From positions 25,210-89,209 of the forward strand of contig JAFLSE010000009.1 of assembly GCA_022511075.1 (NCBI GenBank): a DNA stretch of 64,000 nucleotides, written 5' to 3'. The translations under genes were made by a program, and so were the position numbers. Positions 34,645-43,053 of the stretch are shown in pieces. The notes under the pieces were generated by a model. The model saw only the letters and a list, made by a program, of their open reading frames with translations. It ran no database searches and had not been told where the DNA came from. Source of the stretch: Prevotella sp. (lineage in GTDB: Bacteria; Bacteroidota; Bacteroidia; Bacteroidales; Bacteroidaceae). Positions within the stretch are counted from its first letter, which is position 1. Each line of letters starts with the position of its first letter.

Positions 34645-35673
34645 TCAGAACCCAAAACCACCTAATGTTGATATGTCGTCATCGGGTTGCTGGTGTCCGT
34701 CTTTTCTCTTGATATCAGTCCATTCTGGCTGCCACGTACGTACGTTGATTTCAGGATCCTTGCCTGGTGTAAAGTCAAAAAGCAGGAACAAATAACCTTC
34801 ATCCTCATAATTGCTCGACTTCCAACTTTGGCGCAAACGTACGGCATACTTGTTCGGATTTATGCGAGAACGGGTAATACCTGCACAAGCACCTTGGTCT
34901 TTGCTATTCTCAATTTCACTGAACTTAACATCAATCCATTTATTACGTGCAAAGCATTTTCTCAAATTATTAATGTATTGATCTTTGTTTTGACGATTGT
35001 ATACAACTTTAAAGGTAGCTTTCTCAGAATCGGATAATGTCTTTGTCTTAACCACAGAGCCTGTGATAATTAGGGCATCATCACTGAACATCTGTTCTAT
35101 TGTTGCCAAGTCCTTGGTGTTGTAAGCTGTACGGAATCGCTCAACCTGCTGTTGTATTACATGTGAGTTTTCAATATCCTCTGTACCGCAATTGGTCATA
35201 CTAAGACCTGTTTGCGAAGAAAGCGAGAAGCGGAAATCCGTAACCTGACCGTTTCGGTCAAATTCAACCACGGCCTCTTGATAAGTTCCAAAACCAAATT
35301 GCTCATCACCATTGGGGGTAATTATTAATGGAATATTATTTACCATCATAGAGCCATCTTTGAATATCCAGCAACGCTCTACCACTTCTTCATCGTCGCA
35401 ATAGAAATGTGTTACTCCCCATAGTCGTGCTAACGACTTTTTAGAGAATTCATTCATATTGAGCATCCCATTGTTAAGATCGCCACCTGTTTTTTGAGCA
35501 CGGTTGATTTCCGTCAGAATATGTGCCAAATTTTGTTCTGCTGCTAACAATCCAGATGTTCGATTCTGCCCTTCGTCAACAGTCAAGGTAACAGAAACTG
35601 CAAACACCCTTGATATGCCGACACTCATCAGACACATGAATAGAAAAACTACTTGCAAAAATTTTTTTGTCAT
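34645..35673 (-). CDS. Exported protein with NTF2/SnoaL-like domain (tubulin-like cluster)
   Basis: A 342-residue protein with a signal peptide (MTKKFLQVVFLFMCLMSVGI, cut near VFAV). After an N-terminal domain that includes CWIFKDGSMMVNNIPLIITP, residues about 180-310 resemble an NTF2/SnoaL fold: VERFRTAYNTKDLATIEQMF, DDALIITG, and WKSSNYEDEGYLFLLFDFTP near its end. Such folds bind small ligands or mediate protein contacts, without catalysis in many cases. It lies 28 bp before the next gene of the operon. The domain call is tentative. Confidence 0.55.
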   Translation of the reverse strand: MTKKFLQVVFLFMCLMSVGISRVFAVSVTLTVDEGQNRTSGLLAAEQNLAHILTEINRAQKTGGDLNNGMLNMNEFSKKSLARLWGVTHFYCDDEEVVERCWIFKDGSMMVNNIPLIITPNGDEQFGFGTYQEAVVEFDRNGQVTDFRFSLSSQTGLSMTNCGTEDIENSHVIQQQVERFRTAYNTKDLATIEQMFSDDALIITGSVVKTKTLSDSEKATFKVVYNRQNKDQYINNLRKCFARNKWIDVKFSEIENSKDQGACAGITRSRINPNKYAVRLRQSWKSSNYEDEGYLFLLFDFTPGKDPEINVRTWQPEWTDIKRKDGHQQPDDDISTLGGFGF

Positions 35674-35692
35674 TGTATAACTTAATTAATTA

Positions 35693-36385
35693 TTATTCTT
35701 TTATAGTAAAGCCGATGGCACCACATCCACTGTAATTTGTCAGTTCATCAGGTTGTCCTGTTTTAACATTAATACGCTTCTGACCCGACGATAACACAGC
35801 TACAACCTGTCCTTGTTGGTTATAGATAGCCAGATAATATATATCAGGTCTTTCTAGGTTTCCATAGCGGGCAAAGTGTCCAATCTTACCTATAGTCTTT
35901 AGTTCCTTGATTTTATCAGTCATCTGATAGTAGTCGTTGTACGACGCTATTGTCATTACGGTCTCTGAGAAAACAGGTGTCACAGTAGAAACGGATTCCT
36001 GAGGCGTTGTGGATTCGCCTATCACTTGTGCATCGTTAGTGGCAAGAATGTCACTCTTCTTTACAAATATAAAAGAGCGGAACATATTTCCACGAGGAAG
36101 TGATATTTGTTCCTGAATCTGCTTCGTATTGCCAACAATAATGGTTTTACCCTGCATCTTCTTCATAGTTGATGCCCATTTGATTACTTCTGCATTCAGC
36201 AACTCGTCAGCCAATCCTTCTGCCTCCTCTTTTGTATTTGCAACAGCCTCAGCATAGATATATTGACTATTATTTTTTTTGATTTTAGCGATTTCTTTTT
36301 TCAATTCATCAGTATTTTGTGCCAATGCAGAAAGACTTATCATTAGCATACCGATAACTGTTAGTAAAATATTATTCTTCATCAT
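35693..36385 (-). CDS. Small exported protein of unknown function (tubulin-like cluster)
   Basis: About 230 residues from the ATG at 36385 (MMKNNILLTVIGMLMISLSA, signal peptide cut near LAQN). A longer frame from 36430 would start inside the previous gene and bury the signal. The mature part has a helix with many lysines (TDELKKEIAKIKKNNSQ), alternating helices (NTKEEAEGLADELLNAEV), and a C-terminal beta part (IYYLAIYNQQGQVVAVLSSG) that resembles small OB or SPOR-like folds without a convincing match. The start overlaps the previous stop by 14 nt, so coupling is likely. Confidence 0.6.
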   Translation of the reverse strand: MMKNNILLTVIGMLMISLSALAQNTDELKKEIAKIKKNNSQYIYAEAVANTKEEAEGLADELLNAEVIKWASTMKKMQGKTIIVGNTKQIQEQISLPRGNMFRSFIFVKKSDILATNDAQVIGESTTPQESVSTVTPVFSETVMTIASYNDYYQMTDKIKELKTIGKIGHFARYGNLERPDIYYLAIYNQQGQVVAVLSSGQKRINVKTGQPDELTNYSGCGAIGFTIKE

Positions 36386-37508
36386 AAAATAATGTAGGGT
36401 TAAATTCTTGAATAAAAAACTTATCTGCAATATGTCTCAATGGTATGTATACATATGCTGTAGCTTGAATGCTCTCATTTCCTTCTTTCAACAAAGACAA
36501 AGGAAAATCCACTGACAACATATGAGTGTAGGCAAGGGATTCATTGTATGCAAAAAGCGTTCCTGTTAACGACTTGTCCGATTTTGTTTTAATGCCAAAG
36601 TAAAGTTTGCAGTGCTCTTGTTTGCAATATGAAACAAATTGTTGCAAAGTTATAGGAAGATGGTCGGTTTTGTTCCCATATAGACTGATGGCTAAATTCA
36701 TAGGCAATTCACGGTCAAATATACCTGTCAGCATTATATTACTGACACTGCGCGATGGACGTTCAGGGGAACAAATAAGTTTGCGATGCCCTTTCTTATC
36801 TGTCAAGTACAAGCTTCCTCTAATCATATCACTCATGTAAATACCACCATTTACTATAAGTATATCACCGGCACGGGTGACAGGAAGAGAATACCAGTCT
36901 TGGATTATATCTTCACTGGTGATTGACATCATCGAAAGAACATCCCGTTTGAAAACCTCTTCTAATTCTATGGAATTAGCTCCCATTATCAGTTGACAGT
37001 CAGCAGGGATAGTGATACACACCTTCTTTTCTCCTATATCCCATGTCAGCCGGTATATTTTCCTTTTAATCACTTCCAGATTAAATGAAAGACTTGTTTG
37101 TGGAGTGACCTTGCGCAAAACATCCAAACTGCCAGAAACTATTGTCACTTGGTCAACATCCATACGTTTTTCTGCTCCACGTTCGTCAAGTCCTAAATCC
37201 ATTTCCAACAGATAACGCTCTATGAACTCAAGAATAAAGCGATTGTCATATTGTGCGGTAAAGGCTCTATTGAACATATTGTAGCCAATATGTGTCACTT
37301 GTCCCCAAGAATCCGTTCGCAAATGGACAACCTTACCACGGATAGTGGCAACACTATCTAACTCTGTATTAGTAAACAATGAGTCTGTTACAATGATGTT
37401 AGCAGCTTTTGCCATACGCTCCAATAAAGATGTACGATAGGAGATGGCAGCACTTTGTTGCGCCACCATACTCCATATAACTGCTATGATTATTGATAAC
37501 TTCCTCAT
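36372..37508 (-). CDS. Exported protein of unknown function (tubulin-like cluster)
   Basis: A 378-residue protein with signal peptide MRKLSIIIAVIWSMVAQQSA. The mature part begins as a helix (YRTSLLERMAKAANIIVTD), then alternates alpha/beta segments (RFILEFIERYLLEMDLGLDE, KKVCITIPADCQLIMGANSI) and ends in a beta-rich part with VDFPLSLL and TAYVYIPLRHI. No family is recognised. The gene is the first exported member after the two membrane proteins and the tubulin-like gene, 13 bp after the MORN protein gene; its end overlaps the next gene. Confidence 0.6.
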   Translation of the reverse strand: MRKLSIIIAVIWSMVAQQSAAISYRTSLLERMAKAANIIVTDSLFTNTELDSVATIRGKVVHLRTDSWGQVTHIGYNMFNRAFTAQYDNRFILEFIERYLLEMDLGLDERGAEKRMDVDQVTIVSGSLDVLRKVTPQTSLSFNLEVIKRKIYRLTWDIGEKKVCITIPADCQLIMGANSIELEEVFKRDVLSMMSITSEDIIQDWYSLPVTRAGDILIVNGGIYMSDMIRGSLYLTDKKGHRKLICSPERPSRSVSNIMLTGIFDRELPMNLAISLYGNKTDHLPITLQQFVSYCKQEHCKLYFGIKTKSDKSLTGTLFAYNESLAYTHMLSVDFPLSLLKEGNESIQATAYVYIPLRHIADKFFIQEFNPTLFYDEE

Positions 37509-37521
37509 TGTAGAATACTGC

Positions 37522-38574
37522 TTATGGGTTTATGGTTTTTACGTTTCCGTTATGAGTCCAATAACCAATACCGCCAGAAACACGTCCGTTACGGAAGTCG
37601 CCCTCATATTTGTCACCAGGACTTGCAACATAGTCACCCGTGATAGTACGCTGCGAACGATATATAATTGTTCCATGTCCATGAGGCTGTCCGTTTACCA
37701 TGTCGCCAGTATAAGTACCATAACCAAGATTATAATTAGTTACATATCCTGTTTTACGTCCACTATCTCCTCTATCACCAGTTGTAGAAGTTGGCTTTTT
37801 CGCTGTTACCGTCACCTTTACAGTAGCTGAAACGCCCGACTTGCTTGCAGATATTTTAATATTGGCGGAACCAGTCTTGACTGCAGTCACATTACCTGAA
37901 TTATCAACTTTGGCAATTGCCTCATTGTCCGACGACCATGTAAGCACATCGTTATGTGACTCTGGATAAACAGTCACGCTTAACAGCTTGCTTTCGCCTT
38001 CATTTAGAGTAAAATTGCCATCAGCGATGCTTAGTTGACTCACTGGTACTGATTTTTCTTTTGTTTCTTCTTCTTTTATTTCTTCCTTAGGATTAACAAT
38101 TACTTTACAGATAGCACGGATTTCTGGGTTTTCCTCACATTTCACAGTAATTGTTGCCTCACCTTTCTTTTTTGCAGTTACTTCGCCACCATTTGTAACT
38201 TCGATATTACTACCATTTGCCTTAAAGGTAAAAGTGGCTTTCACGTCCTCAGGCTCTACAGACGGCACTATCAATTCCCTGTCTCCGACAGTCATTGTAA
38301 GCGTTGCCTTGTCTAACTTAATGGCTGTTGGTGTTTTTGCCTTATTAAAAAATAGGAAATAACCACCAATGATAAGTGCAACAAGCACTATGACCATGCC
38401 ACCAATAGCTAATGGGCGTCTATTTGGCTTTGTTGGTGGTTCTTCTTCTTTGTATTCCTGAAGCTCATCGCCACATTCTGGGCAAATAAACTCTGCATCA
38501 TCATCTGTGATGATTTGTACTTTGTTGGCTTTTGAACAAGCACCAACATTCTTACATATTCCTTTTCTTTCCAT
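37522..38574 (-). CDS. Zinc ribbon-membrane-Ig-like-MORN protein (tubulin-like cluster)
   Basis: A 350-residue single-pass membrane protein. Residues 7-34 hold a zinc ribbon (C7, C13, C31xxC34) in the cytosol. A proline-rich linker and a membrane helix (about 55-77, AIGGMVIVLVALIIGGYFLF) follow. Then two bacterial Ig-like (Big_2) domains: TAIKLDKATLTMTVGDREL to about 162, and LSIADGNFTLNEGESKLLSV to about 260. The C-terminus has MORN-type repeats (YTGDMVNGQPHGHGTI, YEGDFRNGRVSGGIGYW). The layout suggests a link from the cytosolic tubulin-like protein to periplasmic partners. MORN repeats bind membranes or act as spacers. Confidence 0.75.
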   Translation of the reverse strand: MERKGICKNVGACSKANKVQIITDDDAEFICPECGDELQEYKEEEPPTKPNRRPLAIGGMVIVLVALIIGGYFLFFNKAKTPTAIKLDKATLTMTVGDRELIVPSVEPEDVKATFTFKANGSNIEVTNGGEVTAKKKGEATITVKCEENPEIRAICKVIVNPKEEIKEEETKEKSVPVSQLSIADGNFTLNEGESKLLSVTVYPESHNDVLTWSSDNEAIAKVDNSGNVTAVKTGSANIKISASKSGVSATVKVTVTAKKPTSTTGDRGDSGRKTGYVTNYNLGYGTYTGDMVNGQPHGHGTIIYRSQRTITGDYVASPGDKYEGDFRNGRVSGGIGYWTHNGNVKTINP

Positions 38575-38597
38575 ATTTATTAATTTAATTTTTTATT

Positions 38598-41500
38598 TTA
38601 AAGTGTCGGAGGCATTGATGGCATGCTTGAAGGTGTCGGAGGCACTGGTGGCATATTAGGATCTGGTATTGGCACAAACAAAGATTTCAGTTCTGCCACT
38701 TCACCTGCAGCCTGCCATGCAGCCATACCTTCTTGCCAAACAAGCGTCTGTGAGGTCAACTGTCCATTTTGTACGAGAGACTTACAAGTCTTATAGTCAT
38801 ATGGACCGTAATTCTGACCTCCTATATGCAGATACATTGACACTTGCGGCTCTGAAATGGGGGACATTGGCGGTAAAGGCGGTATTGGAGGATTACCAGC
38901 ATTAGAACTTTGGTTGTCTATTTTTTGTTTAAGTTTATTCACATGTTCCTTTTCTTCGTCTGTTGGCAAATATAATGAAGGAAGCACATCCATTTTTTTG
39001 CATTCCTCAATATTAAGCGGTTCAATGCCAGCATAATCTTCCAGCTGAGTCTCAAAACGCGCAACACGTCCTTGCTGTGAATTCATCAGGCGATCGTAAT
39101 CCTCTTTGAGAGTATAAACATTTTGGAGATAGCGTGGAGTTAAATTAGTTTCAAGTGTTATGACCACTATTTCATTGGAGTTACCACCACGAGATACTTT
39201 TATGTTTCCTTCTGACGTAAAACTCTTTATTAGATCTTCAATCTTTTGCAAAAAATCAGGATTATCATCGTAGTCAGGTAAAATAACGAACATACTTGAC
39301 CTAACCTTTGGTCCGTTGTTCACTTCTATGCCACGGTGCTTATTCGTAATTGCTGCATGTCGGACAAGACGATTCAATTTCTCCCGAAGTCCTTCGTCGT
39401 TTCCACTATATTCATCATAAAGTTTCTTGATGATATTGACACCAATAAGCTTTTCATATCCAGGAATATAATCACGACCAATTTCATTGGAAAAGAAATT
39501 AGTTGCTTCTTCTTCACCAATTTTCTCAAAAGTGCTAATCAATGTACCGGTGTTAAGTTTGTCGGCAACTTCACGGAAATTTGGTCGCTCTGGATTAAGA
39601 AGACCTTGTATGCCTGCCATCATCAGGCGAATACGATCTTTATTGTCTGTATCGTATGCAATTGCGCCTTTAATGATTGACTGAACTTTGTTCGCATCAT
39701 AATTCTTGATAACAACACCTTTTAGACTCTGCTTTTCTTCAGATTCAACTTGGCAACGGGAATTAATAGCTCCGTAAAGTATATCTTGGGCATTCTGCAT
39801 TTGAGTAATGGTTCGCTCAATATCTCCTTTTATTACTTGAACGGAGTTTGTTAAGTCATCAATAAGAATTCGTGCAAAACCATAGCTCTCCTTCCAGGTC
39901 ATTAATACATATTTTTCCTTAACAGCTTTAGTAAATTGCGATGACAATTCATCTTTACTATTATTAAGACCAATATTGGAAAGCAGCTTTCTTCCCGTAC
40001 TCATGGCACACCAACTCTCATTAAGCTGCTTCATTTGGACATCACGACGTTTTATTTCATCGTCTGCAGTTGCTGTTAAACGTACCAACGCAGCTTTCTC
40101 TTCTTCAAAATATTTCAAAAGAGTTTGGACAATTCCGGAAAGTTGGTAAAGAGATTTATCCCCATTTAGCCATAACTGAAGGAGATCGGCGTTAATCTTT
40201 TCTGTGATGCCTGCAACGATGGCTTCTCTTCCGAATTTAGCTTTCTTTTCATAAAAAGTAACAACGCCATTTTGACCAGCTTCGGCAATTGGACGAAAAT
40301 CTTTGTCGAAGAATCTCTTTGTTTTATTTCTTATTGCAATGAGCTTGTCTGCATGTTCTATTTCGTCTGTATTGATAATCTCACTACAAAATTTTTCTAC
40401 TTGTCCAAATTCGTCTGCTATAGGACGCCAACCCTCTTTCTTGTGCTCAGAAAGTATGGGTATAGACAAACATAGATTATCTCTACTGATGCACCATTTC
40501 TTTTTCTGTTCAGATAGGGTTACGAAAGCATAATCATCATTGACAGGTGCTTCTGCAACGTAACCGCTTTCGCGCGACAAATTGTTGAACAGCATTTTTA
40601 AGGCAGCTTGATAGGCAAAACTGTAGCCGAAGAATTCCTTGATTTCTTGCTCGGGAATCGCCAAACGTTTGATGCCAAATCCATTGAATTTGTAACAGTG
40701 TGGAGAATCATAATCGGAGTAATTCGGATTCTCTCCTTTTTCAACATTATTAAAGAAGTGGGCTGCACTTTCTGTTGCTCCTTCACCTATTTTTCTATCA
40801 CTTAAGGCAACCCCTACCGTTTTCTGATAAATGAGTTCGGCTATGGTAGCAGGTATGACCTTATTGACATCAAATCTGACATCAACACGGTTCGTATCTG
40901 TAATCAAATAAGCTGAATAAAAAGGAAGATCCAAATCCAATTTCTTTACATCATATTCGCGCTCACTGAGATTCCAAGGTTTAAATGCTTTCATATCCAA
41001 GGCATTCAACTCTGTGAGAGCAACATATCCGTTGGGTTTATAATTATTCGTTGAAGCCCATTCCGGATTTGGGTGCTCTTCTGGAAGTAAAAGGTACAAT
41101 ACAATCTTGTTGTTGGCTTGGTCTGGGAATTGTTTGCGGAGTTGTGCAACTACATCGACAATACTTCCAGAGCCAGTACCACCTGCTAAGCCTGCCACAA
41201 CGTGATATGTAATCTTTCTTCCATCTGGATTGTAACTAAGATTTCTGGCTTTTACTCCGACAACTTTGTTAAATTCTGGAGAACCATTAGCAAACAACAA
41301 ACGACCAAGTCGACGCTTTTGACCAGCTGCACCTTCCCCAATCTTAGGATCGTTAATAATGTTTTTCCAGTCTTCACTATTTCCAAGCCAAGGAACTAAA
41401 TACTTGAATCGGCTCTTGTTATCAACATAGTCTCGCAAATTTGCAGCAGGAATCTTTACGATAGAATCTTCTGTTAAACTAATTGACTTCCCCATAACGC

Positions 41501-41678
41501 TCCATTGCGCAGGGTCTTTCATTTTCAAATCCTGCTCGCTTGAGTCAACATACAGATAATCAATCCACATGTCTTTGGGTTTGACGTCACCGTCAAAACG
41601 CTCAAACATAAGCTTCCTGAAAGCAGCAAGAACACGTCCTCCAGTACCGCCAAGTCCAATGATTAAATGATTTTCCAT
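38598..41678 (-). CDS. Large tubulin/FtsZ-like GTPase with GYF-type tail
   Basis: A 1026-residue protein of the bacterial tubulin-like type. It starts LIIGLGGTGGRVLAAF (nucleotide-binding strand and loop), has GEGAAGQKRRLGR at 114-126 and the tubulin/FtsZ signature AGGTGSGS at 165-172, followed by IVDVVAQLRKQF. Residues about 400-900 are mostly helical and unrecognised. Near residue 950 lies a GYF_2-like domain (MYLHIGGQNYGPYDYKTCKS, VWQEGMAAWQAAGEV), then a Pro/Met-rich tail. FtsZ is 350-450 residues long, so most of this protein is extra. It is likely cytosolic, forming or regulating filaments. GTP use is inferred from the signature. Second gene of the operon. Confidence 0.82.
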   Translation of the reverse strand: MENHLIIGLGGTGGRVLAAFRKLMFERFDGDVKPKDMWIDYLYVDSSEQDLKMKDPAQWSVMGKSISLTEDSIVKIPAANLRDYVDNKSRFKYLVPWLGNSEDWKNIINDPKIGEGAAGQKRRLGRLLFANGSPEFNKVVGVKARNLSYNPDGRKITYHVVAGLAGGTGSGSIVDVVAQLRKQFPDQANNKIVLYLLLPEEHPNPEWASTNNYKPNGYVALTELNALDMKAFKPWNLSEREYDVKKLDLDLPFYSAYLITDTNRVDVRFDVNKVIPATIAELIYQKTVGVALSDRKIGEGATESAAHFFNNVEKGENPNYSDYDSPHCYKFNGFGIKRLAIPEQEIKEFFGYSFAYQAALKMLFNNLSRESGYVAEAPVNDDYAFVTLSEQKKKWCISRDNLCLSIPILSEHKKEGWRPIADEFGQVEKFCSEIINTDEIEHADKLIAIRNKTKRFFDKDFRPIAEAGQNGVVTFYEKKAKFGREAIVAGITEKINADLLQLWLNGDKSLYQLSGIVQTLLKYFEEEKAALVRLTATADDEIKRRDVQMKQLNESWCAMSTGRKLLSNIGLNNSKDELSSQFTKAVKEKYVLMTWKESYGFARILIDDLTNSVQVIKGDIERTITQMQNAQDILYGAINSRCQVESEEKQSLKGVVIKNYDANKVQSIIKGAIAYDTDNKDRIRLMMAGIQGLLNPERPNFREVADKLNTGTLISTFEKIGEEEATNFFSNEIGRDYIPGYEKLIGVNIIKKLYDEYSGNDEGLREKLNRLVRHAAITNKHRGIEVNNGPKVRSSMFVILPDYDDNPDFLQKIEDLIKSFTSEGNIKVSRGGNSNEIVVITLETNLTPRYLQNVYTLKEDYDRLMNSQQGRVARFETQLEDYAGIEPLNIEECKKMDVLPSLYLPTDEEKEHVNKLKQKIDNQSSNAGNPPIPPLPPMSPISEPQVSMYLHIGGQNYGPYDYKTCKSLVQNGQLTSQTLVWQEGMAAWQAAGEVAELKSLFVPIPDPNMPPVPPTPSSMPSMPPTL

Positions 41679-41699
41679 ATAATATTTATTTTAAATTAT

Positions 41700-42152
41700 T
41701 TATAATCCCCATTCGTCGGTTGATGGTGAGACATTACTATCATAGTCGTCATAAGTAGCATGGTATTTCTTACGTTTAGGGGTCATTGTTGCCCATATAC
41801 CCACACCACCAATAGCTATAAACAATACGCTCCATAATGCACGCCGAAATATGTATCGGTTAATTTCCTTAGTGGTTACAGAAGATATATGTTCCTTTAA
41901 TGTTGGAGAAATAGAACCAATAAAGTCATTGATGTCAGATGCCGTACTTGAAATGTCGCAGGCACCAATCAAACGATTCATTTGATAGGTTAAGGGAAAA
42001 AGTAGAACCAAAGCAATGATATAAGACACTACGTTCAGTTGTTTCCGACGATTAAATGTTGCAAGCACAAAAAGCAGTGCACAAGCTAAAACGATGGTAC
42101 TAAGAATACCATATTCGCAATAATCCATAGGATTAATCAATTTACCAATCAT
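41700..42152 (-). CDS. Small inner-membrane protein, first gene of the tubulin-like cluster
   Basis: A 150-residue protein with three likely membrane segments: STIVLACALLFVLATF (about 18-33), VVSYIIALVLLFPLTY (41-56) and ALWSVLFIAIGGVGIWATM (109-127). Between segments two and three is a polar loop of about 50 residues (DISSTASDINDFIGSISP and on); the C-terminal 24 residues are charged (KRKKYHATYDDYDSNVS). No family is recognised. It precedes the tubulin-like gene by 21 bp and is a candidate membrane anchor for it. Confidence 0.65.
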   Translation of the reverse strand: MIGKLINPMDYCEYGILSTIVLACALLFVLATFNRRKQLNVVSYIIALVLLFPLTYQMNRLIGACDISSTASDINDFIGSISPTLKEHISSVTTKEINRYIFRRALWSVLFIAIGGVGIWATMTPKRKKYHATYDDYDSNVSPSTDEWGL

Positions 42153-42305
42153 ATTTGTTTCTTATTTTAGGTTCTTGAACTGTTTCTTTGTTTTTGCCTT
42201 GCTAATCATGTCATAGTCATTTTATGTACACTTTTTGCCTCAATTTGCTCCTGCGACCTCCAGCAAGACTATTATTGTTTTTGATTGTCGAGTACTACCT
42301 ATATG

Positions 42306-42718
42306 AAAAGCGTGAGATCCGTACTCCGTTACTTATCTCGCGTTCCTGGCCTTCGAACTTGCCTTCTCAGAAAGATAAGCAACTCCGAAGCCCACGCCGA
42401 TATGAATATAATACTCCTTATGGACTTGATATAGACACAATTGCATCTATATTGCCCAAAGGAATGCGTATAAACATATCCCGAGGACATCTACCGTTGC
42501 ATCATCACTTCTGAGAGTTCAGAGTGTTCGAAGTTCGGAACTCGGCGATGAGCGTCAAAGTAAACGCCTTTCTACATAATGTAGTGACTCTTGTTTTCCC
42601 ACCCAAGGCCCGCCTTAACAGCAGCATTCACCGCTCTTTGGCTCGGCGTGGGCTGTCTTTGCCATAAGACGTTACAGAACGCGTCTGTGATATCAAATCA
42701 ACAAAAGACTTCAAGAGT
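42306..42718 (-). ncRNA. Candidate structured leader or small RNA
   Basis: A strong promoter just upstream would start transcription near 42718, about 570 bp before the first start codon. The transcribed DNA is unusually rich in short perfect hairpins: 42674-42688 (ACAGA/TCTGT), 42572-42584 (CTACA/TGTAG), 42552-42567 (GCGT/ACGC), 42515-42543 (GAGTTC/GAACTC) and 42310-42341 (stem with a 2-nt bulge) followed by TTTT on the minus strand, a possible intrinsic stop. It could be a free small RNA of about 410 nt or a regulated leader. It lacks the tag reading frame of tmRNA and the P4 core of RNase P. The class is unknown to me. Confidence 0.4.
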
Positions 42719-42724
42719 CGGGGA

Positions 42725-42756
42725 CAAAAGTAATAAAAAAAATCAAAACAAACAAA
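42725..42756 (-). promoter_or_regulatory. Promoter upstream of the tubulin-like cluster
   Basis: On the minus strand, TTTG (42753-42756) and TACTTTTG (42725-42732) are 20 bp apart. It is the only convincing minus-strand promoter between the cluster and susCD. Confidence 0.75.
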
Positions 42757-42997
42757 AAAAAAACGAATTATTTTACGAAAGGACTGAAAACGTTTGCTGA
42801 CTTTGCTGGGTAAAATTGTCTTATTGCGGTAGACCAGTTTGCGAAGAAACAAATAAATATGAGCATCCATCGTCTAACGTCCTTAGACGATCATTGCAAT
42901 ATAGATTTGTTGGCTATAAGATGCATTTTCCTTTTATCTATTATTATGGTGTAGGAATATTTTGAAGTTACTCGCATGTCTAAATGGCATTGAATAG

Positions 42998-43033
42998 AAA
43001 AAACAGGCTCGGCAGCTGCCGAGCCTGTTTTTT
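42998..43033 (-). terminator. Terminator of susCD
   Basis: A perfect 36-bp palindrome: six A, a GC-rich core and six T. It lies 20 bp after the susD stop and would work on either strand. Confidence 0.92.
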
Positions 43034-43053
43034 GTTTATGAGCAAATACGTTT

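Larger units (their letters stand above)
42153..43053. other. Long spacer: leader of the tubulin-like cluster and end of susCD
   Basis: No protein gene is credible in these 900 bp. They contain the leader/RNA candidate at 42306-42718, its promoter, a 7-bp-stem hairpin at 42871-42889 and the susCD terminator at 42998-43033. The DNA from 42190 to 42305, between the RNA candidate and the first gene, shows no promoter of its own. Confidence 0.6.

Noticed and set aside
42224..42514. A 96-codon plus-strand frame in the 42-kb spacer
   Set aside because: It has no recognisable domain, no promoter or ribosome-binding site, and lies antisense to the hairpin-rich leader.
42306..42718. tmRNA or RNase P RNA in the leader of the tubulin-like cluster
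   Set aside because: No tag frame of the Bacteroidetes type (GENNYALAA-like) and no GAGGAAAGTCC core are present, so only an unnamed RNA is reported.
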